Below, one piece after another: positions 43,703 through 51,955 of a stretch of 64,000 nt of DNA. Both the position numbers and the translations under genes were made by a program. The stretch's first letter is position 1. Each line of letters starts with the position of its first letter. Location of the stretch: contig NZ_PEGF01000001.1 in NCBI RefSeq assembly GCF_002742635.1, positions 1,674,001-1,738,000 on the forward strand, given 5' to 3'. Source of the DNA: Caulobacter sp. X. Its GTDB lineage: Bacteria > Pseudomonadota > Alphaproteobacteria > Caulobacterales > Caulobacteraceae. The notes under the pieces are model-generated. The model saw only the letters and a list, made by a program, of their open reading frames with translations, had not been told where the DNA came from and made no database searches.

Positions 43703-44434
43703 TCACTTCCCCTCGAACACCGCCGCGCGTTTCCCCACGAAGGCCGCACGCGCCTCGGCGTGATCGGCCGAAGCCGCCAGGGCCGGGATCTCGGCCGCCG
43801 TACTCGTCACCCCCGACGCCACGCGCTTGGTCGCCGCTACCGCCAGCGGCGCGCGCGAGGCGATGACCCGCGCCATGTCGAGCGCCGCGTCCAGCAACTC
43901 CGCCGCCGGCCACACCTCGGCCGCCACCCCGTCCGCCAGGGCCCGCGCGGCGTCGAACGGCGCGCCGGTCAGCAGGTGGGGTTTGGCGCGGCTCTCGCCG
44001 ATCAGCTTCACCAGGCGCTCGGCCGAGGCGGTCAGGCCCATACGCACCGCCGAGCAGGCGAAGCTGGCGCGGTCGCTGGCCAGGCGGATGTCGGCGGCCA
44101 AGGCCAGCTCCAGCCCGCCGCCGATGCACCAGCCGTCGATCGCCGCGATCACCGGGACGCGGCAGGCGGCGATGCGGTCGCACATCTCCAGGAAGTGCAG
44201 GATCGCCGCCGTCTGGGCCGGGACGTCGCGGGTCATCGACTCGGCCAGGTCGTCGCCGGTGCAGAAGGCGCCGTTGCGGCCCGTCAGCACCACCGCCCGG
44301 ATGGCCGGATCGGCCTCGATCGCGGCGAAGGCGTCTAGCAGCCGCGCGCGCTCGGAGAGAGCCAAGACGTTGGCCGGCGCGACATCCAGCTCGACGAGGG
44401 CGATCGAAGGTTCGGGATGGGACAGATGGATCAT
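43703..44434 (-). CDS. Enoyl-CoA hydratase/isomerase family protein
   Basis: The 243-residue crotonase-fold protein shows VVLTGRNGAFCTGDDLAES and IDGWCIGGGLELALAADIRL, the two oxyanion-hole regions. It lies between ecm and ccr, so it may act on a CoA-thioester of the same pathway, but the catalytic glutamates are not clear and other crotonase reactions are possible. MIHLSHPEPSIALVELD from 44434 is the natural start. Confidence 0.85.
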   Translation of the reverse strand: MIHLSHPEPSIALVELDVAPANVLALSERARLLDAFAAIEADPAIRAVVLTGRNGAFCTGDDLAESMTRDVPAQTAAILHFLEMCDRIAACRVPVIAAIDGWCIGGGLELALAADIRLASDRASFACSAVRMGLTASAERLVKLIGESRAKPHLLTGAPFDAARALADGVAAEVWPAAELLDAALDMARVIASRAPLAVAATKRVASGVTSTAAEIPALAASADHAEARAAFVGKRAAVFEGK

Positions 44435-44710
44435 CGGCGGCCACCGTGGCCCGCTCCGCCGCCCGTCGCAACCTTTCCGCCGCGGCGCCCGGGCGATGAT
44501 GTTGCGGCGCACAAGATTCTACTTGCCAGTTTCAAACATCTGTCTCAGCGTAGGGATCTTCTGGAACGATTTTTGCGTCCGGAAGCCAAAAATGACCCGA
44601 AGGGGAGGTGTTTTTAGCGCCTTTACCGCCCGGGCGCGCAGCCGAGTTTGGCCTTCGAGCGTTGTTGCACCGCGATAAAGGGTTGCAGCGCAGAAGGAAT
44701 GGGGAGTGAG

Positions 44711-45985
44711 ATGACGACCGCGACAATCGACAAGCCCGTCCTGAAGGACCTGTACGAGATCGGCGAGATCCCGCCGGCCTTCCACGTGCCGAAGACCATG
44801 TACGCCTGGAGCATCCGCAAGGAGCGCCACGGCAAGCCCTCGACCGCCATGCAGGTCGAGGTGGTCCCGGTCTGGGAGATCGGCGAGGACGAGGTGCTGG
44901 TCCTCGTGATGGCCGCCGGCGTCAACTACAACGGCGTCTGGGCCGCGCTGGGCGAGCCGATCAGCCCGCTGGACGGCCACAAGCAGCCCTACCATATCGC
45001 CGGGTCCGACGCCTCGGGCATCGTCTGGAAGGTCGGCGCCAAGGTGAAGCGCTGGAAGCCCGGCGACGAGGTCGTCATCCACTGCAATCAGGACGACGGC
45101 GACGACGAGGAGTGCAACGGCGGCGACCCGATGTTCTCGCCCAGCCAGCGCATCTGGGGCTACGAGACGCCGGACGGCAGCTTCGCCCAGTTCTGCCGGG
45201 TGCAGTCGCGCCAGCTGCTGCCGCGCCCCAAGCACCTGACCTGGGAAGAGAGCGCCTGCTACACCCTGACGCTCGCCACCGCCTACCGCATGCTGTTCGG
45301 CCACAAGCCGCACGAGTTGAAGCCCGGCCAGAACGTGCTGGTCTGGGGCGCGTCCGGGGGCCTGGGCGTCTTCGCCACCCAGCTGGCCGCCGTCGCCGGC
45401 GCCAACGCCATCGGCGTGGTCTCCAGCGAGGACAAGCGCGAGTTCGTGCTGTCGATGGGCGCCAAGGCGGTGCTGAACCGCAACGACTTCAACTGCTGGG
45501 GTCAGCTGCCCAAGGTCAACGGCCCCGAGTTCAACGACTACATGAAGGAAAGCCGCAAGTTCGGTAAGGCGATCTGGCAGATCACCGGCAATCGCGACGT
45601 CGACATGGTGTTCGAGCACCCGGGCGAGCAGACGTTCCCGGTGTCGGTGTTCCTGGTCAAGCGCGGCGGCATGGTCGTGATCTGCGCCGGCACCAGCGGC
45701 TTCAACCTGACCATGGACGCCCGCTTCCTGTGGATGCGCCAGAAGCGCGTCCAGGGCAGCCACTTCGCCAACCTGATGCAGGCCAGCGCCGCCAACCAGC
45801 TGGTCGTCGACCGCCGCGTCGATCCGTGCCTGTCGGAGGTCTTCCCCTGGGACCAGATCCCGGCCGCCCACGAGAAGATGCTGGCCAACAAGCACCTGCC
45901 CGGCAACATGGCCGTGCTGGTCTGCGCCCAGCGCCCCGGCCTGCGCACGGTCGAGGAAGTGCAGGAGCTGAGCGACGGGCTGTAG
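44711..45985 (+). CDS. ccr: Crotonyl-CoA carboxylase/reductase
   Basis: The 424-residue medium-chain reductase starts after GGGGAG with MTTATIDKPVLKDLYEIGEI and carries AGSDASGIVWKVG, WGASGGLGVFATQLA (NADPH site) and FEHPGEQTFPVS. These match Ccr, which reductively carboxylates crotonyl-CoA to ethylmalonyl-CoA, the entry reaction of the ethylmalonyl-CoA pathway. Repeated TTGCA (44665 and 44683) lies 24-46 bases before the start. Confidence 0.95.
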   Translation: MTTATIDKPVLKDLYEIGEIPPAFHVPKTMYAWSIRKERHGKPSTAMQVEVVPVWEIGEDEVLVLVMAAGVNYNGVWAALGEPISPLDGHKQPYHIAGSDASGIVWKVGAKVKRWKPGDEVVIHCNQDDGDDEECNGGDPMFSPSQRIWGYETPDGSFAQFCRVQSRQLLPRPKHLTWEESACYTLTLATAYRMLFGHKPHELKPGQNVLVWGASGGLGVFATQLAAVAGANAIGVVSSEDKREFVLSMGAKAVLNRNDFNCWGQLPKVNGPEFNDYMKESRKFGKAIWQITGNRDVDMVFEHPGEQTFPVSVFLVKRGGMVVICAGTSGFNLTMDARFLWMRQKRVQGSHFANLMQASAANQLVVDRRVDPCLSEVFPWDQIPAAHEKMLANKHLPGNMAVLVCAQRPGLRTVEEVQELSDGL

Positions 45986-46024
45986 CGCGGGCTTCCCTTT
46001 GAACGGCTGAGACGTCTCGGCCGT

Positions 46025-46501
46025 TCAGACCGCCAAGACCATGCGAGGCAGCATTCTTCCGGGAATGGATCGCGACGGCGATTGGCCGACCGTTGTGAGG
46101 CCGAGCCTTTGGTAGATGCCCTCCGCATTGGGATCGGCGTCCAAGCCAATGGTCTGAAGACCGCGCGCGCGGCATTCGTCCAGCAGTGCGCCCATCAGCG
46201 CAGCGCCCAGACCTCGCCCCTGAAAGTCGGGGTCAACCATGAAGTCCTCGACCTCGCCGCTCAGCCCTTTGCTGGCGAGGGCGATCATGCCGACAATCTC
46301 GCCAACGCACTCGGCGACCCAGATCGTCCAGGCGTTCATCTTCTCGGGCGTAAGTGTCAGTTCGGCTCGACACATCGCCATGAAGGCTTCGTCGTATCCC
46401 CAAGAGGCCTTGGCGGTCATGGCCAACCGCGTCAGCCGATCGGCCTCCTCGGGTCGAGCCAGGCGTATCTTAGCGCTCGGGGCTGAGTTCTCGCTGGTCA
46501 C
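46025..46501 (-). CDS. GNAT-family N-acetyltransferase
   Basis: The 158-residue protein has the GNAT acetyl-CoA motif (VDPDFQGRGLGAALM) and the following NAEGIYQRLGL segment. The target amine is unknown. It overlaps the gene before it by four bases (ATGA), forming a two-gene unit. Base composition is lower in G+C than the flanking genes, with more A/T at third codon positions, which suggests recent acquisition. Confidence 0.87.
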   Translation of the reverse strand: MTSENSAPSAKIRLARPEEADRLTRLAMTAKASWGYDEAFMAMCRAELTLTPEKMNAWTIWVAECVGEIVGMIALASKGLSGEVEDFMVDPDFQGRGLGAALMGALLDECRARGLQTIGLDADPNAEGIYQRLGLTTVGQSPSRSIPGRMLPRMVLAV

Positions 46502-46890
46502 CGTCGTCGCTCAGGCATGATGGAGGCCCACAGCGCGGTGGTCATGCCAACCACCGTGATCACGAACATGCCGCCAATGGCTGTCGTCAACGACCGGTCG
46601 CGCGGGGTGAGCAGCGCGAGAGATTTCATCGCCTCGTCCAGATGACCGAAAAACGACATCCAGAACATCGCGCACGAAAATCCCCAGGCCGCACAGAGCA
46701 ATGGGGTTGCTCTCGTCTTCAGGGCGGTCAAGCCGCCAGCCACCAGCATGGACGCGGAGATATAGTCCACGAGCCAAAAGGGCCACCACTCCCAGTGACC
46801 CCAATTTCGCACGACCTCCAGCACCGCGAGAGACAAGCCGAAAGCCAAGGCGAGCCATGACGAAATTGTCCGCAACACCCCTCCCCGCAT
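46498..46890 (-). CDS. Four-helix membrane protein of unknown function
   Basis: The 130-residue protein has four hydrophobic segments and a tryptophan-rich patch WGHWEWWPFW between the first two. I do not recognise the family. It is translationally coupled to the downstream acetyltransferase and shares its AT-shifted codon use. Confidence 0.7.
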   Translation of the reverse strand: MRGGVLRTISSWLALAFGLSLAVLEVVRNWGHWEWWPFWLVDYISASMLVAGGLTALKTRATPLLCAAWGFSCAMFWMSFFGHLDEAMKSLALLTPRDRSLTTAIGGMFVITVVGMTTALWASIMPERRR

Positions 46891-47066
46891 GGCAATCCGC
46901 TGCGAGTTTAAGGTCCTGGCGCGTGCGCTGACAACGCCGCGTCAATGCAAGTCCTGACCGCCCCGCGCGCCTTTTACCAAATACTCAACTCCGACTGGCA
47001 TGTTCGGTCCGTCTCACCGCGAGGCTCATAGGGGGCGCATCGCGACGCGGGACGGGGGACTGAACC

Positions 47067-47285
47067 ATGCCAATCTCCATCGAGACCCTGATCGCCATCG
47101 CCAACGCCGGCGGCGGCTTCGAGATCGACGCACTCATCTACCCGCCGGAGCAACTGATCGGCTTCATCGGCAAGATGGACACGACCGCGGTGCTGCGGAT
47201 CCGCAATGCGGCCGCCTGGGACCCGAAATACCTGGTCAGCGTGGCCCAGACGGCTTCGCCTGGAGTGGTCGAATACGTCTTCTAG
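47067..47285 (+). CDS. Small hypothetical protein
   Basis: The 72-residue product (MPISIETLIAIANAGGGFEI...) has alternating hydrophobic and polar residues, with LRIRNAAAWDPKYLVSVA and no membrane helix or signal peptide. GGGGGA lies before the ATG. It resembles small proteins of unknown role rather than a non-coding shadow, but evidence is limited to codon bias and ribosome binding site. Confidence 0.55.
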   Translation: MPISIETLIAIANAGGGFEIDALIYPPEQLIGFIGKMDTTAVLRIRNAAAWDPKYLVSVAQTASPGVVEYVF

Positions 47286-47378
47286 AAATTCCGCTCGCTT
47301 GACCGGCATAGGGTCGCGCCCGCGCGTTTGAGCGCGACCCTGTATCTGCCAGGGGGCGATCAAACAGGACGCTAGAGC

Positions 47379-47690
47379 CTATAATCGCCCGCGCGCGCCG
47401 CCCTTGAGGCGGTCGAGCTTCCGCGCAGGCGGTTCTTGAGGCTGGCTTTCCGACGCCGCGAACGGGGCCGGAAACCCGTTCGAAGGCCGCGCCGCCTTCG
47501 GCTTCGGGCTCATGGCGGCGATCTTGCGGGCGTGGGCGGCGAAGTCGCCGCAGGCCTTGGCCCGCTCGCGGGCGCGCTTGATCAGGTCGGGATCGTCGCT
47601 GGTCGCGATCGTCTCCCAGGCGGCGTCGAGGGCGGCCATCAGCTTGGCTTGCAGGCGGTCGCACCAGGTTTGGGCTTGGACTTGGGTCAT
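47379..47690 (-). CDS. Small hypothetical protein
   Basis: The 103-residue product has a helical, charged first half (WCDRLQAKLMAALDAAWETI, DPDLIKRARERAKAC) and a proline/basic tail ending GGARGRL. I do not recognise the family. Neighbours give no function. Confidence 0.6.
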   Translation of the reverse strand: MTQVQAQTWCDRLQAKLMAALDAAWETIATSDDPDLIKRARERAKACGDFAAHARKIAAMSPKPKAARPSNGFPAPFAASESQPQEPPARKLDRLKGGARGRL

Positions 47691-47814
47691 GACCCGAGTT
47701 TGGGGTCGCTCCAGACCCCCGTGCGTAAGAAACCTGTATTTTCCATCAAGCCTCTGAATACAAGACGCTTTTCCTCAAAAACCACGAGCGTTGAGCCCCC
47801 TTCCCCGCCCACCC

Positions 47815-47823
47815 TGTGGATAA
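47815..47823 (-). promoter_or_regulatory. Perfect DnaA box
   Basis: TTATCCACA on the minus strand, 100 bases before the M20 peptidase start. DnaA also acts as a transcription factor in Caulobacter; use of this site is not shown. Confidence 0.45.
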
Positions 47824-47923
47824 ATTTTCGCGTTCCGCCAATTGCCAGCGGTCGCGTCCGACCTCACAGTCGCTTCTGGTCCATGAGGCCCGGCCTTCGG
47901 GGGAAGGTCGCGGGGAGCGTAAA

Positions 47924-49402
47924 ATGAGCTGGGGCGGAAGGGTCGCTTTGACGGCCGTGGGTCTGGTGTTGGGGGTGGCGGCCGTGGTCGCCGTCCGCAC
48001 CGCGACGTTCAAGGCGCCGGCCCAGGCCGATCCGGCCTCGGTCCGTCTGGCCGCCGCGCGGCCCGTCGACGTGGCCAAGGCCGCCGACCATTTGGCGCAG
48101 GCCGTCCGCTTCCAGACCGTCAGCCACCAGGATCGCGCCGAGGACCAGCCGGCCGAGTGGGACAAGCTGCACGCCTGGCTGCAGGCGACCTATCCCGAGG
48201 CGCACAAGGTCATGACCCGCGAGGTCATCGCCGACCACACCCTGGTCTACACCTGGACCGGCTCGAACCCCGCCCTGCCCCCGATCGTGCTGATGGCCCA
48301 CCAGGACGTGGTGCCGGTCACGCCGGGCAGCGAGGGCCAGTGGAAGCACGCGCCGTTCGACGGCGTGATCGCCGAGGGCGCCGTCTGGGGCCGGGGCTCG
48401 ATCGACGACAAAGGCTCGCTGGTCACCCTGTTCGAGGCCCTCGACGCGGTGGCGGCCAGCGGCTTCAAGCCTCTGCGCACCGTGATCGTGGTCAGCGGCC
48501 ACGACGAAGAGGTGCGCGGCGTCGGCGCCCGCGCCGCCGCGGCCCTGCTGAAGTCGCGCGGGGTCAAGGCCCAGTTCGTGCTGGACGAAGGCATGGCCGT
48601 CGTCGCCGACCACCCGGTCACCGGCAAGCCCGCGGCCATCATCGGCACGGCCGAGAAGGGCTATGCGACGATGAAGGTCGTCGCCCCGGCCGCCGGCGGC
48701 CACTCCTCGGCCCCGCCCAAGGACGGCGGCGGCGTCGTGACCCTGGCCCGCGCGGTGCAGGCGATCCACGACAACGGCTTCCCGATGAAGTTCCAGGGGC
48801 CGGGCGCGGACATGCTGAAGGCGATCTCCCCGCACGCCTCGCCGGTGGTGAAGATCTTCGCGGCCAACACCTGGCTGTTCTCGCCGCTGCTGGTGGCGGT
48901 GACGGCCAAGACGCCCGCCGGCGCGGCCATGCTGCACACCACGATCGCGCCGACCATGCTGAAGGGCTCGCCCAAGGAGAACGTCCTGCCGCAGGACGCC
49001 ACGGCCTGGATCAACTACCGCATCGCCCCCGGCGACACCTCGGCCACCGTGATGGCCAGGGCCAAGGACGCCGTCGGCGGCCTGCCGGTGGAGCTGTCCT
49101 GGACCAAGACCCCGGACGAGCCCTCGGCCGTGTCCTCGACCGACTCCGAGGCCTGGAAGACCCTCGCGGGCCTGGCCGGCGACGAGAGCGAGGCGCCGGT
49201 CGTGCCGGGCCTGGTCACCGCCGGCACCGACAGCCGCTACATGGGCGGGGTCGCCGACGACGTCTACCGCTTCCAGCCGCTGGTGCTGACGGTCGACGAG
49301 ACCAAGATCATCCACGGCACCAACGAGCACCTGACCCTGGCCAATGTCGAGCGGATGGTCCGGTTTTACCAGCGTCTGGTCGAGACCGCCGCGTCCCGCT
49401 GA
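47924..49402 (+). CDS. M20-family metallopeptidase (carboxypeptidase S/PM20D1-like)
   Basis: The 492-residue protein has one N-terminal membrane helix (WGGRVALTAVGLVLGVAAVV) and an M20 domain: MAHQDVVPV (first zinc histidine), GRGSIDDKGS (bridging aspartate), HDEEVRG (catalytic glutamates) and HGTNE near the end. It should cleave peptides or N-acyl amino acids in the periplasm. ATG 47924 follows GGAG by nine bases. Confidence 0.9.
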   Translation: MSWGGRVALTAVGLVLGVAAVVAVRTATFKAPAQADPASVRLAAARPVDVAKAADHLAQAVRFQTVSHQDRAEDQPAEWDKLHAWLQATYPEAHKVMTREVIADHTLVYTWTGSNPALPPIVLMAHQDVVPVTPGSEGQWKHAPFDGVIAEGAVWGRGSIDDKGSLVTLFEALDAVAASGFKPLRTVIVVSGHDEEVRGVGARAAAALLKSRGVKAQFVLDEGMAVVADHPVTGKPAAIIGTAEKGYATMKVVAPAAGGHSSAPPKDGGGVVTLARAVQAIHDNGFPMKFQGPGADMLKAISPHASPVVKIFAANTWLFSPLLVAVTAKTPAGAAMLHTTIAPTMLKGSPKENVLPQDATAWINYRIAPGDTSATVMARAKDAVGGLPVELSWTKTPDEPSAVSSTDSEAWKTLAGLAGDESEAPVVPGLVTAGTDSRYMGGVADDVYRFQPLVLTVDETKIIHGTNEHLTLANVERMVRFYQRLVETAASR

Positions 49403-49468
49403 GTTCCAAGCGTCAGCACGATTGTCGCATTGATCCGCGATAAGACCTTCTTCCCCTGGACCCCGCCG

Positions 49469-50578
49469 ATGCCCGCCGACGACGCCCAGATCCTGACCCG
49501 CACGGCCAAGCTTCCCGACCGGTTCGGCGAAGGCTTCGTCCGCGACGCCTGGTACGTGGCCTGCCTGTCGCCCGACCTGAAGCCCGGCAAGACCGCCAAG
49601 CACGAGTTCCTCGGCGAGCCCGTCCTGATGGGCCGCACCCGCAAGGGCGAGGCCTATGCGATCGGCGACCTGTGCCCGCACCGCGCCGCCGCCCTCTCGG
49701 CCGGCCGCGTGCATCGCGAGGCCGACGGGAGCGACAGCATCGAGTGCCCCTATCACGGCTGGCGCTTCGGTTCGGACGGCGCCTGCAAGGCGATCCCGTC
49801 CTTGACCGCCGACAGCGAGTTCGACATCTCCAAGGTGCGCGTGGCGCGCTATCCGGTGGTCGAGAGCCAAGGCCTGGTGTGGATCTGGATGGCCTCGGAC
49901 CCACGCCGCGCGACCTCGCCGCCCGAACCGCCCCCGACCATCCCCGGCGTCGTGGGCGGCAAGCCCAAGCTGGTCGACCGCCTGGACTACGACGTCCATG
50001 TCGACCACGCGGTGCTGGGCCTGATCGACCCGGCGCACGGGCCTTACGTCCACCAGCAGTGGTGGTGGCGGACCAAGGCCAGCCAGCACGAGAAGAAGAA
50101 GACCTTCCGCCCGTCCGAGGCCGGCTTCACCATGGTGCGGCACGAGCCGTCCAAGAACTCCAAGGCCTACGCCATCCTGGGCGGCGAGCCGCTGACCGAG
50201 ATCACCTTCCGCCTGCCGGCCCTGCGCTGGGAGCATGTGACGGTGGGCAAGCGCCAGGTGCTGGCCCTGTCGGCCATGACCCCGATCAACGCCGGCAAGA
50301 CCCGGATGAGCCAGATCATCTGGTCCGACCACTGGGCCTTCGTCGCGCTCTATCCCATCATCCGGATCGCGGCCCGGGCCTTCCTGCGCCAGGACGGCAA
50401 GATCGTCGACTGCCAGACGCCGGGGCTGAAGCACAATCCGCCGCTGATGTGGGTGGGCGACGCCGACGCCCAGGCCCGCTGGTACCACCAGTGCAAGCGC
50501 GAATGGGCTGGGAGCCGGCTGGAGGGCCGTCCGTTCCGCAACCCGGTCAAGGAACAGACGCTGCGCTGGCGGACGTGA
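49469..50578 (+). CDS. Rieske non-haem iron oxygenase
   Basis: The 369-residue alpha-subunit-type protein has a Rieske [2Fe-2S] site (CPHR...CPYHGW) and a mononuclear iron site in LIDPAHGPYVH (D-X2-H-X4-H). Such oxygenases hydroxylate or demethylate aromatic and other substrates with a separate reductase, not found nearby. ATG 49469 is chosen over a TTG at 49430. The next gene begins ten bases downstream. Confidence 0.87.
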   Translation: MPADDAQILTRTAKLPDRFGEGFVRDAWYVACLSPDLKPGKTAKHEFLGEPVLMGRTRKGEAYAIGDLCPHRAAALSAGRVHREADGSDSIECPYHGWRFGSDGACKAIPSLTADSEFDISKVRVARYPVVESQGLVWIWMASDPRRATSPPEPPPTIPGVVGGKPKLVDRLDYDVHVDHAVLGLIDPAHGPYVHQQWWWRTKASQHEKKKTFRPSEAGFTMVRHEPSKNSKAYAILGGEPLTEITFRLPALRWEHVTVGKRQVLALSAMTPINAGKTRMSQIIWSDHWAFVALYPIIRIAARAFLRQDGKIVDCQTPGLKHNPPLMWVGDADAQARWYHQCKREWAGSRLEGRPFRNPVKEQTLRWRT

Positions 50579-50588
50579 GGGTGCTGAG

Positions 50589-51038
50589 ATGGCGATCGTA
50601 GTGTTGATCCTTGCGGTAATCGCTTGGCTGTTCCTACAAGCAGCAAGGGCGGATGCGGGAGTTGGCTATCGCTCGCGCGGCTCCCTTCGCTACCAACGTC
50701 GGAAAGCGAACAGGCTCGGGCTCGATCCAAACGAGACAAATGTTTTTAGCCATGCACCGGCTTACGAACCACTAGCGCCAGTCGGTCATTCCCATGTCCG
50801 GGATCTGGCCTTTGCGCTCGCACAAATCCTGGCGCTGTTGGTCCTAGGTTTCCTTGGTCTCGTTGCGATCGGAGCGCTCAAGCTCCCCGTCGGCTTGTTT
50901 TTGGTTTGGATCGCCACTGTCACCTTGGCACTGCGCGCAATAGGGCAGCTTCGAAGTAAGGGATGGCGGTTAAGCCGAGAGGCTCGATGTCCTCCACAAG
51001 CACAATCTACTTGCTTGGACGCTCGCGCAGATCATTGA
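50589..51038 (+). CDS. Hypothetical membrane protein
   Basis: The 149-residue protein has one membrane helix at residues 2-18 and two more around 70-115. The first helix may be a signal anchor. Family not recognised. Codon use is clearly more AT-rich at third positions than in neighbours, suggesting acquisition. A short gap from the oxygenase suggests possible co-transcription. Confidence 0.6.
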   Translation: MAIVVLILAVIAWLFLQAARADAGVGYRSRGSLRYQRRKANRLGLDPNETNVFSHAPAYEPLAPVGHSHVRDLAFALAQILALLVLGFLGLVAIGALKLPVGLFLVWIATVTLALRAIGQLRSKGWRLSREARCPPQAQSTCLDARADH

Positions 51039-51049
51039 TCATGCCCGCG

Positions 51050-51082
51050 AAAAAGCCCGCCCGGCATGGGGGCCGGACGGGC
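51050..51082 (-). terminator. Terminator of the SH3-domain gene
   Basis: On the minus strand GCCCGTCCGGC and GCCGGGCGGGC (one mismatch) form the stem, followed by TTTTT. Confidence 0.85.
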
Positions 51083-51151
51083 TCTCTCCTCGGAACGCGC
51101 CTTGAGGGACGGGTTCGGTCGCGCCCCGAAAACTCTGAACTCTAGAACCCG

Positions 51152-51718
51152 TTAGGCGCGGTAGACGTAGGCGCTGGAGACGTAGCCGACGCCGACGCCG
51201 TCCTGGCCGACCAGGATCCACTTGCCGTCGCCCGTGCGGCCCAGGGCCTGGAAGGTTTCGCCCGAGCTCACCGCGCCGACGCGGGGCGCGCGGGTGGTGG
51301 CGGCGGCGCGCAGGTTCAGGGTCGAGCGGGCGACGTACTTGTGGCCCATCTTGACCAGCGGCTCGGCCTCGACGTTCCGGGCGTAGCGATAGCCGCCCGA
51401 CTTGTAGACGCCGCCGACCGCCTGCTCGGCCCGGGTCTTCTGCATGTCGCAGCCGATCGCCGAACCGGCGCCCGCGCCGACCACGGCGCCGATGGCCGTG
51501 CCGGTCCCGCGATCGCCGTGGCCAGCGATCTGGTTGCCGGCCAGGCCGCCGATCAGGCCGCCGATCAGAGCGCCGACCTCCTGCTTGCCGCCCGAGGCCT
51601 TGCAGCCGACGACGCCGGCGCTGGCTTGCGGGGCGACGCTCAGGCTCAGGGCCGCCGCGGCGGCGCCCAGGGTCAGGGTGATGGTCTTGGTCTGCTTGAA
51701 AGCCATTTGGCCAAACAT
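51152..51718 (-). CDS. Glycine-zipper and SH3-domain envelope protein
   Basis: The 188-residue protein has a signal peptide (ending APQASA), a glycine-zipper segment (IGGLIGGLAGNQIAG, then IGAVVGAGAGSAIGC) like the 17-kDa surface antigen family, and a C-terminal SH3-like domain (LNLRAAATTRAPRVG). It is expected in the outer membrane or periplasm, perhaps binding peptidoglycan. ATG 51718 is supported by AAGGAG seven bases upstream. A CGGGGT-CATCA-ACCCCG hairpin lies in the leader (51750-51766). Confidence 0.83.
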   Translation of the reverse strand: MFGQMAFKQTKTITLTLGAAAAALSLSVAPQASAGVVGCKASGGKQEVGALIGGLIGGLAGNQIAGHGDRGTGTAIGAVVGAGAGSAIGCDMQKTRAEQAVGGVYKSGGYRYARNVEAEPLVKMGHKYVARSTLNLRAAATTRAPRVGAVSSGETFQALGRTGDGKWILVGQDGVGVGYVSSAYVYRA

Positions 51719-51955
51719 GAGAGAACTCCTTCGTCCCTTGGAATGTGTCCGGGGTCATCAACCCCGTGAGACAGACCATGACAGGGTGAAGCTGAACGGC
51801 GTCGGGGACCCGACTGACAGAGTTCGTTCATGTTGAGCGTCGATATCGCGACACGCGCGAAACGAGCGTTTCTTGACGATACCCTTGACAGGTGCATTGG
51901 GCGAGCGCCTCATCTTCTGGACGCGGCGAGGCGCCCGGGCCTGTAGGGGGCGAAC

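Noticed and set aside
47864..50488. An 874-codon minus-strand frame opposite the M20 and Rieske genes
   Set aside because: Low-complexity Gly/His/Arg composition and no ribosome binding site; both plus-strand genes have clear catalytic motifs.
51034..51043. TTGATCATG near 51036 as a FixK half-site
   Set aside because: The second half (ATCAA) is missing and the position is at the end of a coding sequence.
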